A stretch of DNA of 36,195 bases. Origin: an uncultured Muribaculaceae bacterium (GTDB taxonomy: Bacteria > Bacteroidota > Bacteroidia > Bacteroidales > Muribaculaceae). The stretch is from the NCBI GenBank assembly GCA_910578075.1, contig CAJTPK010000029.1:1-36195 (forward strand), written 5' to 3'. The notes beneath the pieces are model-generated. The model did not search any database and was not told where the DNA came from. It saw nothing but the letters and a program-made list of their open reading frames with translations. The position numbers were made by a program, and so were the translations under genes. Shown piece after piece: positions 24,193-32,649 of the stretch. Each line of letters begins with the position of its first letter. The first letter of the stretch is position 1.

Positions 24193-26162
24193 GATTTCAA
24201 AGGTATATGGATTATATTGCCGTCTCTATCAATATCTTTTACAGAACTGCCGAGGACAATCGTCAGATCGAAGTCTTCAGCATTACCTGTCTCGCTATTC
24301 CATACTGCATGAGAGTAGTGGAGATTTTCAGGGATGCCGGCTGTGCCTGCGGCAGTATTGAAATCCCTTATGTCGCTTTCAAACGCGTACACTTCTGTTT
24401 TCTCGTTTACGAGAGCATACAGCAACGGGAACACCCCGATTCCGCTGTTGAGTATCCTTACTTTCCGAAGATCTTTACCGGAATTGATTATATCGTCGAA
24501 AGCTCGGGATTTGCGTAATATCTTACGGCAGCGTGCCACAGTGTCCCAGCCTCGCCAAGCGTATTTATAGAGTACGAGACTTCTGAAATATGAGGCTGTC
24601 TCGATGGATTGCGCCATCATGTCATATTCTCTGCGGATAAGTTTCCGGAAATTCGAGGCATTTGCTCTCAATGGAAGAGCTGGATCAATGGCATGGCGAC
24701 CGAGAGTGCGGAGGGTGATTCTGCCCTTGCGGAAGCAGAAACTTTTCTTAGGGAGGTAATGTCCGGCTCCATGAAGCGTCATCGGCACAATATCCATATC
24801 CAGTTCCTTGGCAAGCATGAATGCACCTTGATGGAAACGCATTATGGAGCAGTCGGCGGAACGTGTGCCTTCAGGAAAAACAACTATGGAATACCCACGG
24901 TCCCGCAGGTTGCGTAATTGCGGAAGAATCTTCTCCATCCCTTGCGACACCGGCATAAACTCGGCATTATGCACAATCTTGCCGAAAATACGGCTGTTCC
25001 ATACCCAATCGTTAGTAAGGAATATGAATTTGTGGCTTACTGACATCAGCACAGGCAGATCGAGATGCGACTGATGATTGCAGATAACGATTGCGGGGGT
25101 GTCGAATGTCTCATTGCCGGGATTCTCATATATGGTCTTTGCCCCTGGATAAGCTTTGACAAGCACTCTGGTGGCACTTTTGAGCATCTTGTGGAATCTG
25201 GTTCTTTTCCTCTCGGAGTCTCTGCCGATGCTGAAATAGATAATGGCAAATGGAGTCAGCACTCCGGTTGCCCAGAAGCCGAAGAATGAGAATCCGAATA
25301 TTGAGCGGATGATTCTGCCAAGTGTTATCGCAGCATCCAGGCGTTTCCCCTTTCGATAGGTGAATGCCTTCACTTCCTTGTTGAATATGCGGCGCTGTGA
25401 CAGAGAGTTGCGGATGCGTAGCGGAAGACCGTAAACTATTGCCACCACGCATAGAATGGTGTTAAGGATGCTAATCCTTGTGAAATCGAGAGCCGGCTTG
25501 AAGTGCGATACCCGTTCGGATTGGGGCGGATAATAGACCCTGATAGGTATTGAAAGAATGCGCACGCCATGCCATGATGCGAATACAAGCAGTTCAAGCT
25601 CCGCTTCATAACGGCTTGTCAGAATCGATAGCCCATGAAGCTTTTTCAAGGGGTAGGCACGGAAACCGGTCTGTGTATCCTTCAGATTGCGTCCTGTCTG
25701 AACATAAAACCAGAAATTGGAAAATTTATTTGCGAATGAGCTTTTGCCGTTGATGTCCACATTGGAGAGATCTCGTTCGCCAACTATGAGAGAACCGGGA
25801 TTTTCCACTATCCCTTTAACGAAAGAGGGGATGTCTTCCGGATAGTGCTGCCCATCGGAATCAATTGTGATGGCATATTCATATCCCATACCGATTGCTT
25901 TGCAGAAGCCGCGCTTAAGGGCAATGCCTTTCCCTGCGTTTGCAGGGTAGCCCACAACAGTAATGTAGTCTCCGAATGATTCGAGGATTTCTGATGTGTT
26001 GTCGGTGCTACCGTCGTTCACCACTATGACGTCGGAGGAATATTCAAGGACGCGTCTGATCACATCGCCAACTGTCCCGGCATTATTATATGTCGGGATA
26101 ATCACGCAGATCCTGTGGCTGCGCATGGTTTCAATCAGATCATTCCTTTCCGGGCAACTCAT
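24189..26162 (-). CDS. Fusion: family 2 glycosyltransferase, acyltransferase and a methyltransferase-like C-terminus
   Basis: A 657-residue multi-domain protein. Residues 16-235 are a GT2 domain similar to dolichyl-phosphate mannose synthase: VIIPTYNNAGTVGDVI, VVNDGSTDNT, DSDGQH at 101-106 and DTQTGFRAYP. Hydrophobic stretches lie near 232-250 and 286-312. Residues 325-520 are a PlsC/LPLAT acyltransferase, with NHQSHLD giving His363 and Asp368 (HX4D) and FPEGTRS at 429-435. The last ~90 residues (VRILNSGIGVFPLLYAL, then VYAFESD) look like the start of a Rossmann methyltransferase fold, with a degenerate glycine motif and a truncated length. GT2-acyltransferase fusions are known from aryl polyene clusters. 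The likely role is building the lipid anchor at the inner membrane. Confidence 0.88.
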   Translation of the reverse strand: MSCPERNDLIETMRSHRICVIIPTYNNAGTVGDVIRRVLEYSSDVIVVNDGSTDNTSEILESFGDYITVVGYPANAGKGIALKRGFCKAIGMGYEYAITIDSDGQHYPEDIPSFVKGIVENPGSLIVGERDLSNVDINGKSSFANKFSNFWFYVQTGRNLKDTQTGFRAYPLKKLHGLSILTSRYEAELELLVFASWHGVRILSIPIRVYYPPQSERVSHFKPALDFTRISILNTILCVVAIVYGLPLRIRNSLSQRRIFNKEVKAFTYRKGKRLDAAITLGRIIRSIFGFSFFGFWATGVLTPFAIIYFSIGRDSERKRTRFHKMLKSATRVLVKAYPGAKTIYENPGNETFDTPAIVICNHQSHLDLPVLMSVSHKFIFLTNDWVWNSRIFGKIVHNAEFMPVSQGMEKILPQLRNLRDRGYSIVVFPEGTRSADCSIMRFHQGAFMLAKELDMDIVPMTLHGAGHYLPKKSFCFRKGRITLRTLGRHAIDPALPLRANASNFRKLIRREYDMMAQSIETASYFRSLVLYKYAWRGWDTVARCRKILRKSRAFDDIINSGKDLRKVRILNSGIGVFPLLYALVNEKTEVYAFESDIRDFNTAAGTAGIPENLHYSHAVWNSETGNAEDFDLTIVLGSSVKDIDRDGNIIHIPLKS

Positions 26163-26530
26163 CTCTTTCTGTAAACGAGAGACAGCTTGGTGAATATTGT
26201 GTCTTCATTGCAGAAAACGGCTGTCACCTTCACATCCTCTTTTTCGTCATCAATCATAATTTTTTTTAAACAGCAATTCACCGTCGGGGTTTCCAGCGGG
26301 TTTATCACAGCAAGAAATTTGGCGTTGGAGACAGAATGAAGCTCAACGTTGAATCCTAATGTATACGGCAGCAGCTCGGACACAATCTGGATTATGCAGA
26401 CTCCCGGTGTGATGGGTTTGCCGGGAAAGTGGGCGCGGTAGATCCCGCAATCCGGATTAAGTGCGAGCCGGAATGATCCGGAATCCGCACCGGATGATAC
26501 TATGTTGTATAGATTATTCTTCAGTGTCAT
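26159..26530 (-). CDS. Hotdog 3-hydroxyacyl-ACP dehydratase, ApeI/FabZ-like
   Basis: A 123-residue hotdog-fold protein. HFPGKPITPGV at 34-44 is the FabZ-type active-site segment, with likely catalytic His34. By eye the usual FabZ glutamate aligns with Gln48 (VCIIQIV), so the acid may be missing or supplied by a partner. It should remove water from 3-hydroxyacyl-ACP during polyene building. Its stop overlaps the fusion gene as ATGA and its start lies 17 bp inside the upstream gene. Confidence 0.85.
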   Translation of the reverse strand: MTLKNNLYNIVSSGADSGSFRLALNPDCGIYRAHFPGKPITPGVCIIQIVSELLPYTLGFNVELHSVSNAKFLAVINPLETPTVNCCLKKIMIDDEKEDVKVTAVFCNEDTIFTKLSLVYRKR

Positions 26531-26993
26531 GATTGTCTGTGATTGGAGAGAATATATAGCTTATCTTCCTTTTGGTGTTGACGATTGACAGGGAATCTCC
26601 GTCTCGGCTCACCTGATAATGCTTCTCTTTTGAGAAGGGAGTGCCGTATAGGATATGCATGCAGTAGCCTATATCTGCCCTCAACACCCTTTTTATATAC
26701 CATTTATTTAGAAAACTGACCACATTGAGCAGTTTAACCTTCCCTGACTTTCTTGAATAAGTGAAATCAAGGGCTGAGATCCCGAATTCGTTTATCATAG
26801 CTCCGTTGATGTCTGTTCCGGAGTCGGCGGTAATCAGGATTCCTGATACGTACCCCTTTTGCATCTCGATGCGGAATGACATGCGGGATGTTTCATTGCG
26901 TGGCTCTACTGTCGTGTCATCGTGTTCGCTTGCGATGACCTGAAATGTAAAGCATGCGATCAAACTACTTAGGAATAGCAAAAAGGGTCTCAT
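26514..26993 (-). CDS. Exported protein of unknown function in the cluster
   Basis: A 159-residue protein with a signal peptide (MRPFLLFLSSLIACFTFQVIA). The mature part has alternating beta-type stretches (MSFRIEMQKGYVSGILITAD, SGKVKLLNVVSFLNKW) and ends in an acidic tail. I do not recognise a family. Being periplasmic and encoded between the LolA-like and dehydratase genes, it may help carry the product across the envelope. APE clusters often have a small lipoprotein here, but no lipobox cysteine fits. It overlaps both neighbours (17 and 29 bp). Confidence 0.75.
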   Translation of the reverse strand: MRPFLLFLSSLIACFTFQVIASEHDDTTVEPRNETSRMSFRIEMQKGYVSGILITADSGTDINGAMINEFGISALDFTYSRKSGKVKLLNVVSFLNKWYIKRVLRADIGYCMHILYGTPFSKEKHYQVSRDGDSLSIVNTKRKISYIFSPITDNHDTEE

Positions 26994-27600
26994 TTACAGG
27001 CGTATTGCTCGATATGTTTTTTAATTTTATGTTTGTGCGGTCGTTGTTCTTCTCGTGTATTGTAATCTCAGAGATCATGAGATCAGATTTTGAGAAGGAG
27101 AGAATTATTTTTGAAAACATGCTTCTCATCTCTTTTTTCTTGGGTTTCAATGTCACTTCCCATTTGGATCCTGAATCGGTAACGGATGTTGAGAAGTCAG
27201 CCGGATTTGAAAGGGCAGTTCCAGTGACCGTGCTCATCATAAGTCTTGCCACTTCCTTGAAAAGTTTGTTGGAGCCGGTGTCGATTACATCCTTACGAGA
27301 TTTGTTGCCTACATATACCTTGGTGCCGTTGAATATGAAAAGGTATCTGTAGGGTGTTGTGTATTCCCATCTGAGTTTGTCAGGTCTTGAGTATGTCATC
27401 TTTCCCTCCGAAACCATCTTATCACTCAGAAGCGAGAGATGTTTTGTCTGTTCAAATGAGCAACTCATTGATCTGAGACCGGATGCCGCCTTGTTGATTT
27501 TTGCAATAACCTCCCTTTGAGTGGAAGCCGGAAGCGTGGTTGCTGACAGCAACGTGCATCCGAATATGAGTGATATTATTATGGAAAATATTCTTTTCAT
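26965..27600 (-). CDS. LolA-like outer membrane lipoprotein carrier
   Basis: A 211-residue periplasmic protein of the LolA/LolB fold. Signal peptide 1-20, then CSFEQTKHLSLLSDKMVSEG, MTYSRPDKLRWEYTTPYRYLF and the late block LTLKPKKKEMRSMFSKIILSF-like. The typical LolA arginine-tryptophan pattern (LRWEY) is present. Copies of this kind in polyene clusters are thought to shuttle the lipid product from the MMPL exporter to the outer membrane rather than lipoproteins. It starts 35 bp after the EamA-like gene upstream of it in the lower-coordinate direction and overlaps the next gene. Confidence 0.88.
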   Translation of the reverse strand: MKRIFSIIISLIFGCTLLSATTLPASTQREVIAKINKAASGLRSMSCSFEQTKHLSLLSDKMVSEGKMTYSRPDKLRWEYTTPYRYLFIFNGTKVYVGNKSRKDVIDTGSNKLFKEVARLMMSTVTGTALSNPADFSTSVTDSGSKWEVTLKPKKKEMRSMFSKIILSFSKSDLMISEITIHEKNNDRTNIKLKNISSNTPVNETLFAIPK

Positions 27601-27635
27601 CAGAAATAAGTTTTTATGAAACGGACTCTAAAGCT

Positions 27636-27989
27636 TCATCTCGCCACAAATATGCAGCCGGTCATTATAAGCGCCACACCTAACCATCTGTTCCATGATA
27701 CGGTCTCATGAAGGAATATGATCGCGAATACGAGAGCTATCACATAGCTGATACTTGCCATCGGATATGCCATGCTCAACGGATAATGTTTCAATATATA
27801 CATCCATAGCACAGAGGCTCCTCCGAACATGATTCCGCAAAGCAGGAACCACCAGTTGGTGAGCATGTCGCCCCAGAACCTGAGATTCCAACCGAATGCA
27901 GGCATCTTCTGGAGAGCAAGCTTAAGGGTGAGCTGACCCAATGAGAGCATGATGCTCTGTATTACTGACAGTCCGATCAGTTGCAGCAT
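27636..27989 (-). CDS. Small four-helix EamA/SMR-like membrane protein
   Basis: A 117-residue membrane protein with four hydrophobic helices (about 1-20, 37-58, 65-85 and 95-115), ending LGVALIMTGCIFVAR. It fits the half-size EamA / small multidrug resistance group, which includes the ArnE/ArnF lipid-linked sugar flippases. Beside a GT2 fusion, flipping a lipid-linked intermediate is a reasonable guess. Two in-frame ATGs exist; the one at 27989 gives a 13-bp overlap with the upstream gene, the one at 28013 a 37-bp overlap, and the shorter form was chosen. Confidence 0.78.
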   Translation of the reverse strand: MLQLIGLSVIQSIMLSLGQLTLKLALQKMPAFGWNLRFWGDMLTNWWFLLCGIMFGGASVLWMYILKHYPLSMAYPMASISYVIALVFAIIFLHETVSWNRWLGVALIMTGCIFVAR

Positions 27990-28978
27990 GATTTCAATCT
28001 TATCATTGACCATTCAGAGGAGTCGGAATGGTTGATGAGCGTAATTCTTTTTATATTAACGGGAAATGTATCATCAGAATTGCATTTCATGAAATCCGGC
28101 ACACTCCCCCGGCTCAATATTGTAGCTCCGGCAAGGAATGATATTGCCGGAGATGAGAAATTTTCTCCGAATATATGCTTATATCGCAATATTGCCGGAG
28201 GGAATGTGAGTCTTGCAAGTATCTCCGCGTAAGGACGGTCGTTCAGTTCATTACCGTTGAGTCCGAGAATCAGTATCTCATCGGATTCTTCGGTCAGTAC
28301 AGACGCTATTTCAGCGGGATCCGGACGATGAAATATCCTGACATCCTCTACCTCGCATATCGAGTCATCATCTTTCCCGGATGAAAGCATGGCAGACATC
28401 GATGATTCGGAAATAAAGGAATATTCCGGATGTGTGCGTTCCATCACAAGGCGCATGAACGGAGTAACTTCATCATGGGCTCCGATAAGGGCGTTGCGTA
28501 TCATGCCGCTGCGTATCTGCATCCAGGCATCAAGCAATGCGCTTTCAAACGATATGCCTTTGTGGGAATATGTGTTGTTATATCCGTAGCATTTCAGAAT
28601 GATTGCTATCAGCGAACTGATAGTGTTGTGTGTGGATTGCATGAAAAGCGTGGGCTTCAGGCAACTTTCCCCATATCTGCTGAGGTCGATCAGGAATTTC
28701 TCTGAATTCTCCATGCACCCCATCCCCGTGCCCGTTATAATTGCATCGGGATGGTCAATACCGGATTTGTTGAGGGCATCGATCGATGTGCATACCGTGC
28801 GTTTCAGTATTTTGCTCATGCGCCGCGCCTCCGCCGGGAGAATGAATCCTTTTGTGTCAGGCTCTATGGCGCGGACATAGGATTCCGCATAGCGGCAGGG
28901 GGAATCGAACCATTCATCGCAAAGCGGTTTCTGGCATGATACCTGAGCCATTGATTTGACAAAACAACGGTTATTCAT
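27977..28978 (-). CDS. Chain-length-factor-like ketosynthase homologue without active-site cysteine
   Basis: A 333-residue protein of the beta-ketoacyl synthase fold. FMQSTHNTISSLIAIILKCYG and the following TYSHKGISFESALLDAWMQI align with the nucleophile region of the neighbouring ketosynthase, but the cysteine position is Lys140 or next to it. No HGTGT-type histidine motif is present. It is thus probably a non-catalytic partner like ApeC (chain-length factor) of APE systems, pairing with the ketosynthase encoded just upstream and setting chain length. It overlaps that gene by 8 bp. Confidence 0.82.
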   Translation of the reverse strand: MNNRCFVKSMAQVSCQKPLCDEWFDSPCRYAESYVRAIEPDTKGFILPAEARRMSKILKRTVCTSIDALNKSGIDHPDAIITGTGMGCMENSEKFLIDLSRYGESCLKPTLFMQSTHNTISSLIAIILKCYGYNNTYSHKGISFESALLDAWMQIRSGMIRNALIGAHDEVTPFMRLVMERTHPEYSFISESSMSAMLSSGKDDDSICEVEDVRIFHRPDPAEIASVLTEESDEILILGLNGNELNDRPYAEILARLTFPPAILRYKHIFGENFSSPAISFLAGATILSRGSVPDFMKCNSDDTFPVNIKRITLINHSDSSEWSMIRLKSCCN

Positions 28979-30167
28979 AGCGTGAGAATATTAGAGATGA
29001 ATCATTCCCTCCGAAACCGAAAGAATTGTCGATCACATGACGCAGGTTTTTGCAATTTTCAATCTTTGTAACAGGAATTGCATGTTCTGTCATCGGGGTT
29101 TTCCATCCAAGGTTCGGCGGTATGAAACCATGGCGCAAGGCAAGCAGGCATATTACAGCCTCAATTGCTCCTGCCGCACTCGTTGCGTGTCCTGTGAAAC
29201 CTTTCGTGGAGGAAAAGCGTGGCATGTCATAACCCCATATGCGCTCCATAGCAGCTACCTCGCAGGCGTCATTATTGGGAGTGCCGGTGCCGTGCGCGTT
29301 TACATAACCGATATCCGCGGGACTCAGGCGTGCCATGTCGATGGCTTTACGCATGGCAAGGTATGCACCTTCGCCATTGTCGGATGATGCTGTCTGATGA
29401 AATGCGTCGCAGGTGTTGGCATATCCGCTGAGAATGGCAATGGGTGTGGCTCCTCTTGCTTTAGCCGAGCGTTCACTTTCGAGTACGAGATATGCCGCAC
29501 CCTCTCCGAGGTTTATTCCCGTACGGTCACGGTCGAAAGGTCTGCACCTTTCCTTGTCAAGGATCATGAGGGTGTTGAATCCGTTCAGATGGAATTTTGT
29601 CAAAGCTTCCGATCCTCCTACAACCGCGATATCGACAATGCCCGATTTTATCATGTTCGCACCTAATATGATCGCGTTGGCAGCGGAGGAGCAGGCGGTT
29701 GAAGTGGTAGTGATCATGCGGAAGTTCCCTGTCAGATCGGCGATAAGTTCTGTGGAATATCCGCAATCGTTATATTTAAGTTCACGGCTGTCTTCCGCTT
29801 TTGAATCGGAGTCGAAGGCTGATTTGAAATATTTCTCTGTCTTGTCCATCCCTCCGACGGTGGTGCCGCTGATGAACGCGGCTCCTCTCAGGTCTTCAGC
29901 GGAGAGCCCGGCATTCGCAGTTGCCTCTTTGGCAGCTATCGCGCCGAGCAGGACAGTACGCAGCCCATTTTCAGGATAGTGTGCACCTAAGAGCGCCGCC
30001 ATCTCTTCATTAGACATGGCGACCTCTCCGACAGGGAACTCTTTGTGCTCTGTCGGCAGATGGTTGATCGCACCTATACCGCTCCTCCCTTCAAGTAGAG
30101 CGTGAAGTGTGGTGTCAACGCCTGCGCCTAATGCCGAGATAATGCCGGCTCCCGTTACAACTATCAT
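28971..30167 (-). CDS. Beta-ketoacyl-ACP synthase, FabF/ApeO-like
   Basis: A 398-residue ketosynthase with a complete active site: STACSSAANA with Cys159, NAHGTGTPNND with His292, STKGFTGHATSAAG with Lys322 and His327, and the C-terminal FGFGGNDSSLIF. It condenses malonyl-ACP with the growing chain. The start codon directly follows the ACP stop (TAA ATG), and its stop overlaps the chain-length-factor-like gene. The pair probably forms a heterodimer. Confidence 0.92.
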   Translation of the reverse strand: MIVVTGAGIISALGAGVDTTLHALLEGRSGIGAINHLPTEHKEFPVGEVAMSNEEMAALLGAHYPENGLRTVLLGAIAAKEATANAGLSAEDLRGAAFISGTTVGGMDKTEKYFKSAFDSDSKAEDSRELKYNDCGYSTELIADLTGNFRMITTTSTACSSAANAIILGANMIKSGIVDIAVVGGSEALTKFHLNGFNTLMILDKERCRPFDRDRTGINLGEGAAYLVLESERSAKARGATPIAILSGYANTCDAFHQTASSDNGEGAYLAMRKAIDMARLSPADIGYVNAHGTGTPNNDACEVAAMERIWGYDMPRFSSTKGFTGHATSAAGAIEAVICLLALRHGFIPPNLGWKTPMTEHAIPVTKIENCKNLRHVIDNSFGFGGNDSSLIFSRYE

Positions 30168-30425
30168 TTATTTTTTACGATTTTTGCTGACGTAATCTGC
30201 GATGGTTTCGATAGATTTGAATATTTCCTTACCTTCAGCGGGATTGGTGAGCTTGATTCCATATTCGCGCTCAAGAAGCACGATGAGCTCCAGCGCATCA
30301 ATCGAGTCAAGACCGAGACCCTCTCCGAAAAGGGGAGCCTGGTTATCGATGTCGTTTGCAGTCATATCTTCGAGGTTGAGAGCCTCGATGATCTGGTTTT
30401 TGAGATTTGTTATAAGGGTTTCCAT
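30168..30425 (-). CDS. Acyl carrier protein 1
   Basis: An 85-residue acyl carrier protein. LGLDSIDALELIVLLEREYG holds the 4'-phosphopantetheine serine at residue 41. An acidic N-terminal helix and LFGEGLGLDSID are typical of ACPs dedicated to secondary polyene or fatty-acid-like pathways. Encoded directly before the ketosynthase, it is likely the chain carrier. Confidence 0.92.
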   Translation of the reverse strand: METLITNLKNQIIEALNLEDMTANDIDNQAPLFGEGLGLDSIDALELIVLLEREYGIKLTNPAEGKEIFKSIETIADYVSKNRKK

Positions 30426-30442
30426 ATTTTTTATTATTCTTT

Positions 30443-32227
30443 CTAATTTAAATTCGGACTAACCTCCTCACATTCAATATTTGAATCTGAATCTGATTTC
30501 AAGATGGAGGCTGAATCACAATTACGGGTGATAAGCCTGAGATCCGCGAGATAATCAGATTCGTTGTTATAATCGACCCATCCTGTCAGAATGAAAGATG
30601 GGGATGAGGTGAGAAATGCGCGTGCGGCAATCTCTTCCTGCAATCCGGCATTGTTTTCGTCTGTTATGTGAAATGCCGTTTCGCCATGGATCCTATGGCG
30701 GATTGCTATCTCTCCGGTCACGATGTTGGCCAACGTGTACACAAATAGCGCAGGGCTGGGAAAATAGTTATCCTCGCTGATCGTTTTCTGATAATTGCGG
30801 TCGGTAATGAGGGAACTGTTGCGGTTGAAGAGTATCACCGCAGCTTTCTCCCGCAGTTCAGCCGGTATGTCCTTTAGAAGTATCTCTGCGCCCATAAAGC
30901 CTAATTTGCACAGGGAATCCATCTTGAAAAATTTTGGGTAATCCCCGGCAAACTCACGATATAAACCGCTTATCGAAGAATCAGATATTTTCCTGCCGTC
31001 AAGGATTGTAGCATCAGGACTGATTCTGACATGTGCCAAAGTCGTGATTCCCGGTTCATTTGATAAACATTTGGCATCATTTGATCTATGGCAAGCGCGG
31101 TCCCCTTTGCTCCATGCTATTCCTGCATTTGATCCTCCGAATCCGGATAATATCTTGAAGAATGCTTGCTTGTCAGTTTCCCGTATGTTCTTGTCAACGT
31201 TTACCGGTCGTGATGTGCCGCATGTCTCGAAACCTCTTGTCGGGAGAATAACACCTGCATCTGTCGCAGCCATTGATAAAATAGTCTCGATGATTCCGGC
31301 GGCTCCGAGGGTGTGACCATAAAATCCTTTAAGGCCGTTTGCAGGTAAGTCTGATAACCCGGCGCGTTCAAGTGCTATGGATTCCATCTCATCGTTATAA
31401 GCCGTGGCTGTGCCGTGGAGATTGATAAATGCGGTCTCTGCTTTGTCAACGTGTTTCAGCAAGTCAGAGATAACGCGGAATGAACCCTCTCCGGTGCGTG
31501 AGGGGCCGGAGATATGGTTAGCGTCGTTGTGGTTGGAACTTGCCGTGTAACGCCAGCTTTCAGGGGTTGCGTCATCGGTCCTTTCCAAAATGATGGTGCC
31601 TGCCGCCTCCCCAAGATTCAAACCGGTGCGTGCGTTATCAAACGGTTTGCATGGTTCCATACTCAGAGCCTTGAACGACTGGAATCCGGATATTATGAAT
31701 TTAGACAGCACGTCTGCACCAATTACCACCGCATATCTGTAATTTTCGCTCAGCAAAGCTCTGACTGCTTCGATCTGGGCACATACACCCGATATACATG
31801 CGTTGGATATGACTTCCGGAGTATTGTTGTTTCCAAAATATTTCGCGATTCTTCTTGCTGAATATGAGGGAAATGCTTCCTCAGATTTTTCGGAATCTTC
31901 AAGGACATCTACGTTCCCTTTGGTGGTGGATATTATGAAGATCACATCCTCGTTTTCCGCCTGAAGGGAGCAATCTGCTATTGCCTGTGAGGCCGAGAGT
32001 ATGCACAGTTTCTCGAAGAAAGTATATTTTTCCAGGCTTAGTGATGATCGGTCAAACAGATCGGTTATGAGATTCCTGTCGAGGAGCGACGCACAGAATG
32101 CTTCAGGTAACCCGAAAGTTCCTTCATGCAGACTCAAGCCTGAATTGCCCTGTAGCAGTGCGTTCAGGTTATCTTCAGTGGTGAGTCCCAGAGGAGAGAT
32201 GATGTTATCTGCAATCTTGACGATCAT
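30443..32227 (-). CDS. Ketosynthase with a C-terminal ketosynthase-like extension
   Basis: A 594-residue protein. Residues 1-380 are a ketosynthase: NACISGVCA with Cys144, NLHGTATAYND with His271, GHTLGAAG with His305 and ILSGFGGSNAGIAW at the end. About 200 further residues follow, including FKMDSLCKLGFMGAEILLKD and FPSPALFVYTLANIVTGEIA, which resemble the short ketosynthase-like proteins that are often separate genes in flexirubin/APE clusters. It may start chain building (an ApeR-like role), with the extension as a built-in partner. The open frame begins 17 codons earlier, but the ATG at 32227 overlaps the thioesterase stop as ATGA, like most junctions here. Confidence 0.87.
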   Translation of the reverse strand: MIVKIADNIISPLGLTTEDNLNALLQGNSGLSLHEGTFGLPEAFCASLLDRNLITDLFDRSSLSLEKYTFFEKLCILSASQAIADCSLQAENEDVIFIISTTKGNVDVLEDSEKSEEAFPSYSARRIAKYFGNNNTPEVISNACISGVCAQIEAVRALLSENYRYAVVIGADVLSKFIISGFQSFKALSMEPCKPFDNARTGLNLGEAAGTIILERTDDATPESWRYTASSNHNDANHISGPSRTGEGSFRVISDLLKHVDKAETAFINLHGTATAYNDEMESIALERAGLSDLPANGLKGFYGHTLGAAGIIETILSMAATDAGVILPTRGFETCGTSRPVNVDKNIRETDKQAFFKILSGFGGSNAGIAWSKGDRACHRSNDAKCLSNEPGITTLAHVRISPDATILDGRKISDSSISGLYREFAGDYPKFFKMDSLCKLGFMGAEILLKDIPAELREKAAVILFNRNSSLITDRNYQKTISEDNYFPSPALFVYTLANIVTGEIAIRHRIHGETAFHITDENNAGLQEEIAARAFLTSSPSFILTGWVDYNNESDYLADLRLITRNCDSASILKSDSDSNIECEEVSPNLN

Positions 32228-32649
32228 ATCACTTCCCATTTCTCTTTCCATTTCCTGTAGAATTCCGGATTTTCCCATACCAGCTGGTAATTGCTGTCCA
32301 TGAATACCTGCACGGATCGACCTGTGGCTATCACAGAATCATCGTTTTCATCTACAATCTTGTAATCAAACACTATCTTTGCCGCCTCGGTCGGGACATA
32401 GGTTATCACCACTGTCGGTTTCATCTCGTAAACAAGCGGTTTCTTGTATTTGAACGATAATTCCACCAGTGGGGCATAATACCCGTTTGAGAATATTGTC
32501 ATGTAGCCGAGACCGTATTTTTTGCCGAATGCCTCACGTGCATCCTCGAAATAAAGCGTATAGGAGCCGTGCCACACTATGTTCATGGAATCCACTTCGC
32601 TGAAGCGGATGTCGAATCTATGCGATGCTGTCAGTTCCTTCATGCTCAT
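32224..32649 (-). CDS. Hotdog acyl-ACP/CoA thioesterase, 4-hydroxybenzoyl-CoA type
   Basis: A 141-residue hotdog-fold protein. RFSEVDSMNIVWHGSYTLYFEDAREAFGKKYG is the 4HBT signature, with the likely catalytic Asp20. It should release chains from an ACP or CoA, or edit wrong ones. Start and stop both overlap neighbours as ATGA. Confidence 0.87.
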   Translation of the reverse strand: MSMKELTASHRFDIRFSEVDSMNIVWHGSYTLYFEDAREAFGKKYGLGYMTIFSNGYYAPLVELSFKYKKPLVYEMKPTVVITYVPTEAAKIVFDYKIVDENDDSVIATGRSVQVFMDSNYQLVWENPEFYRKWKEKWEVI

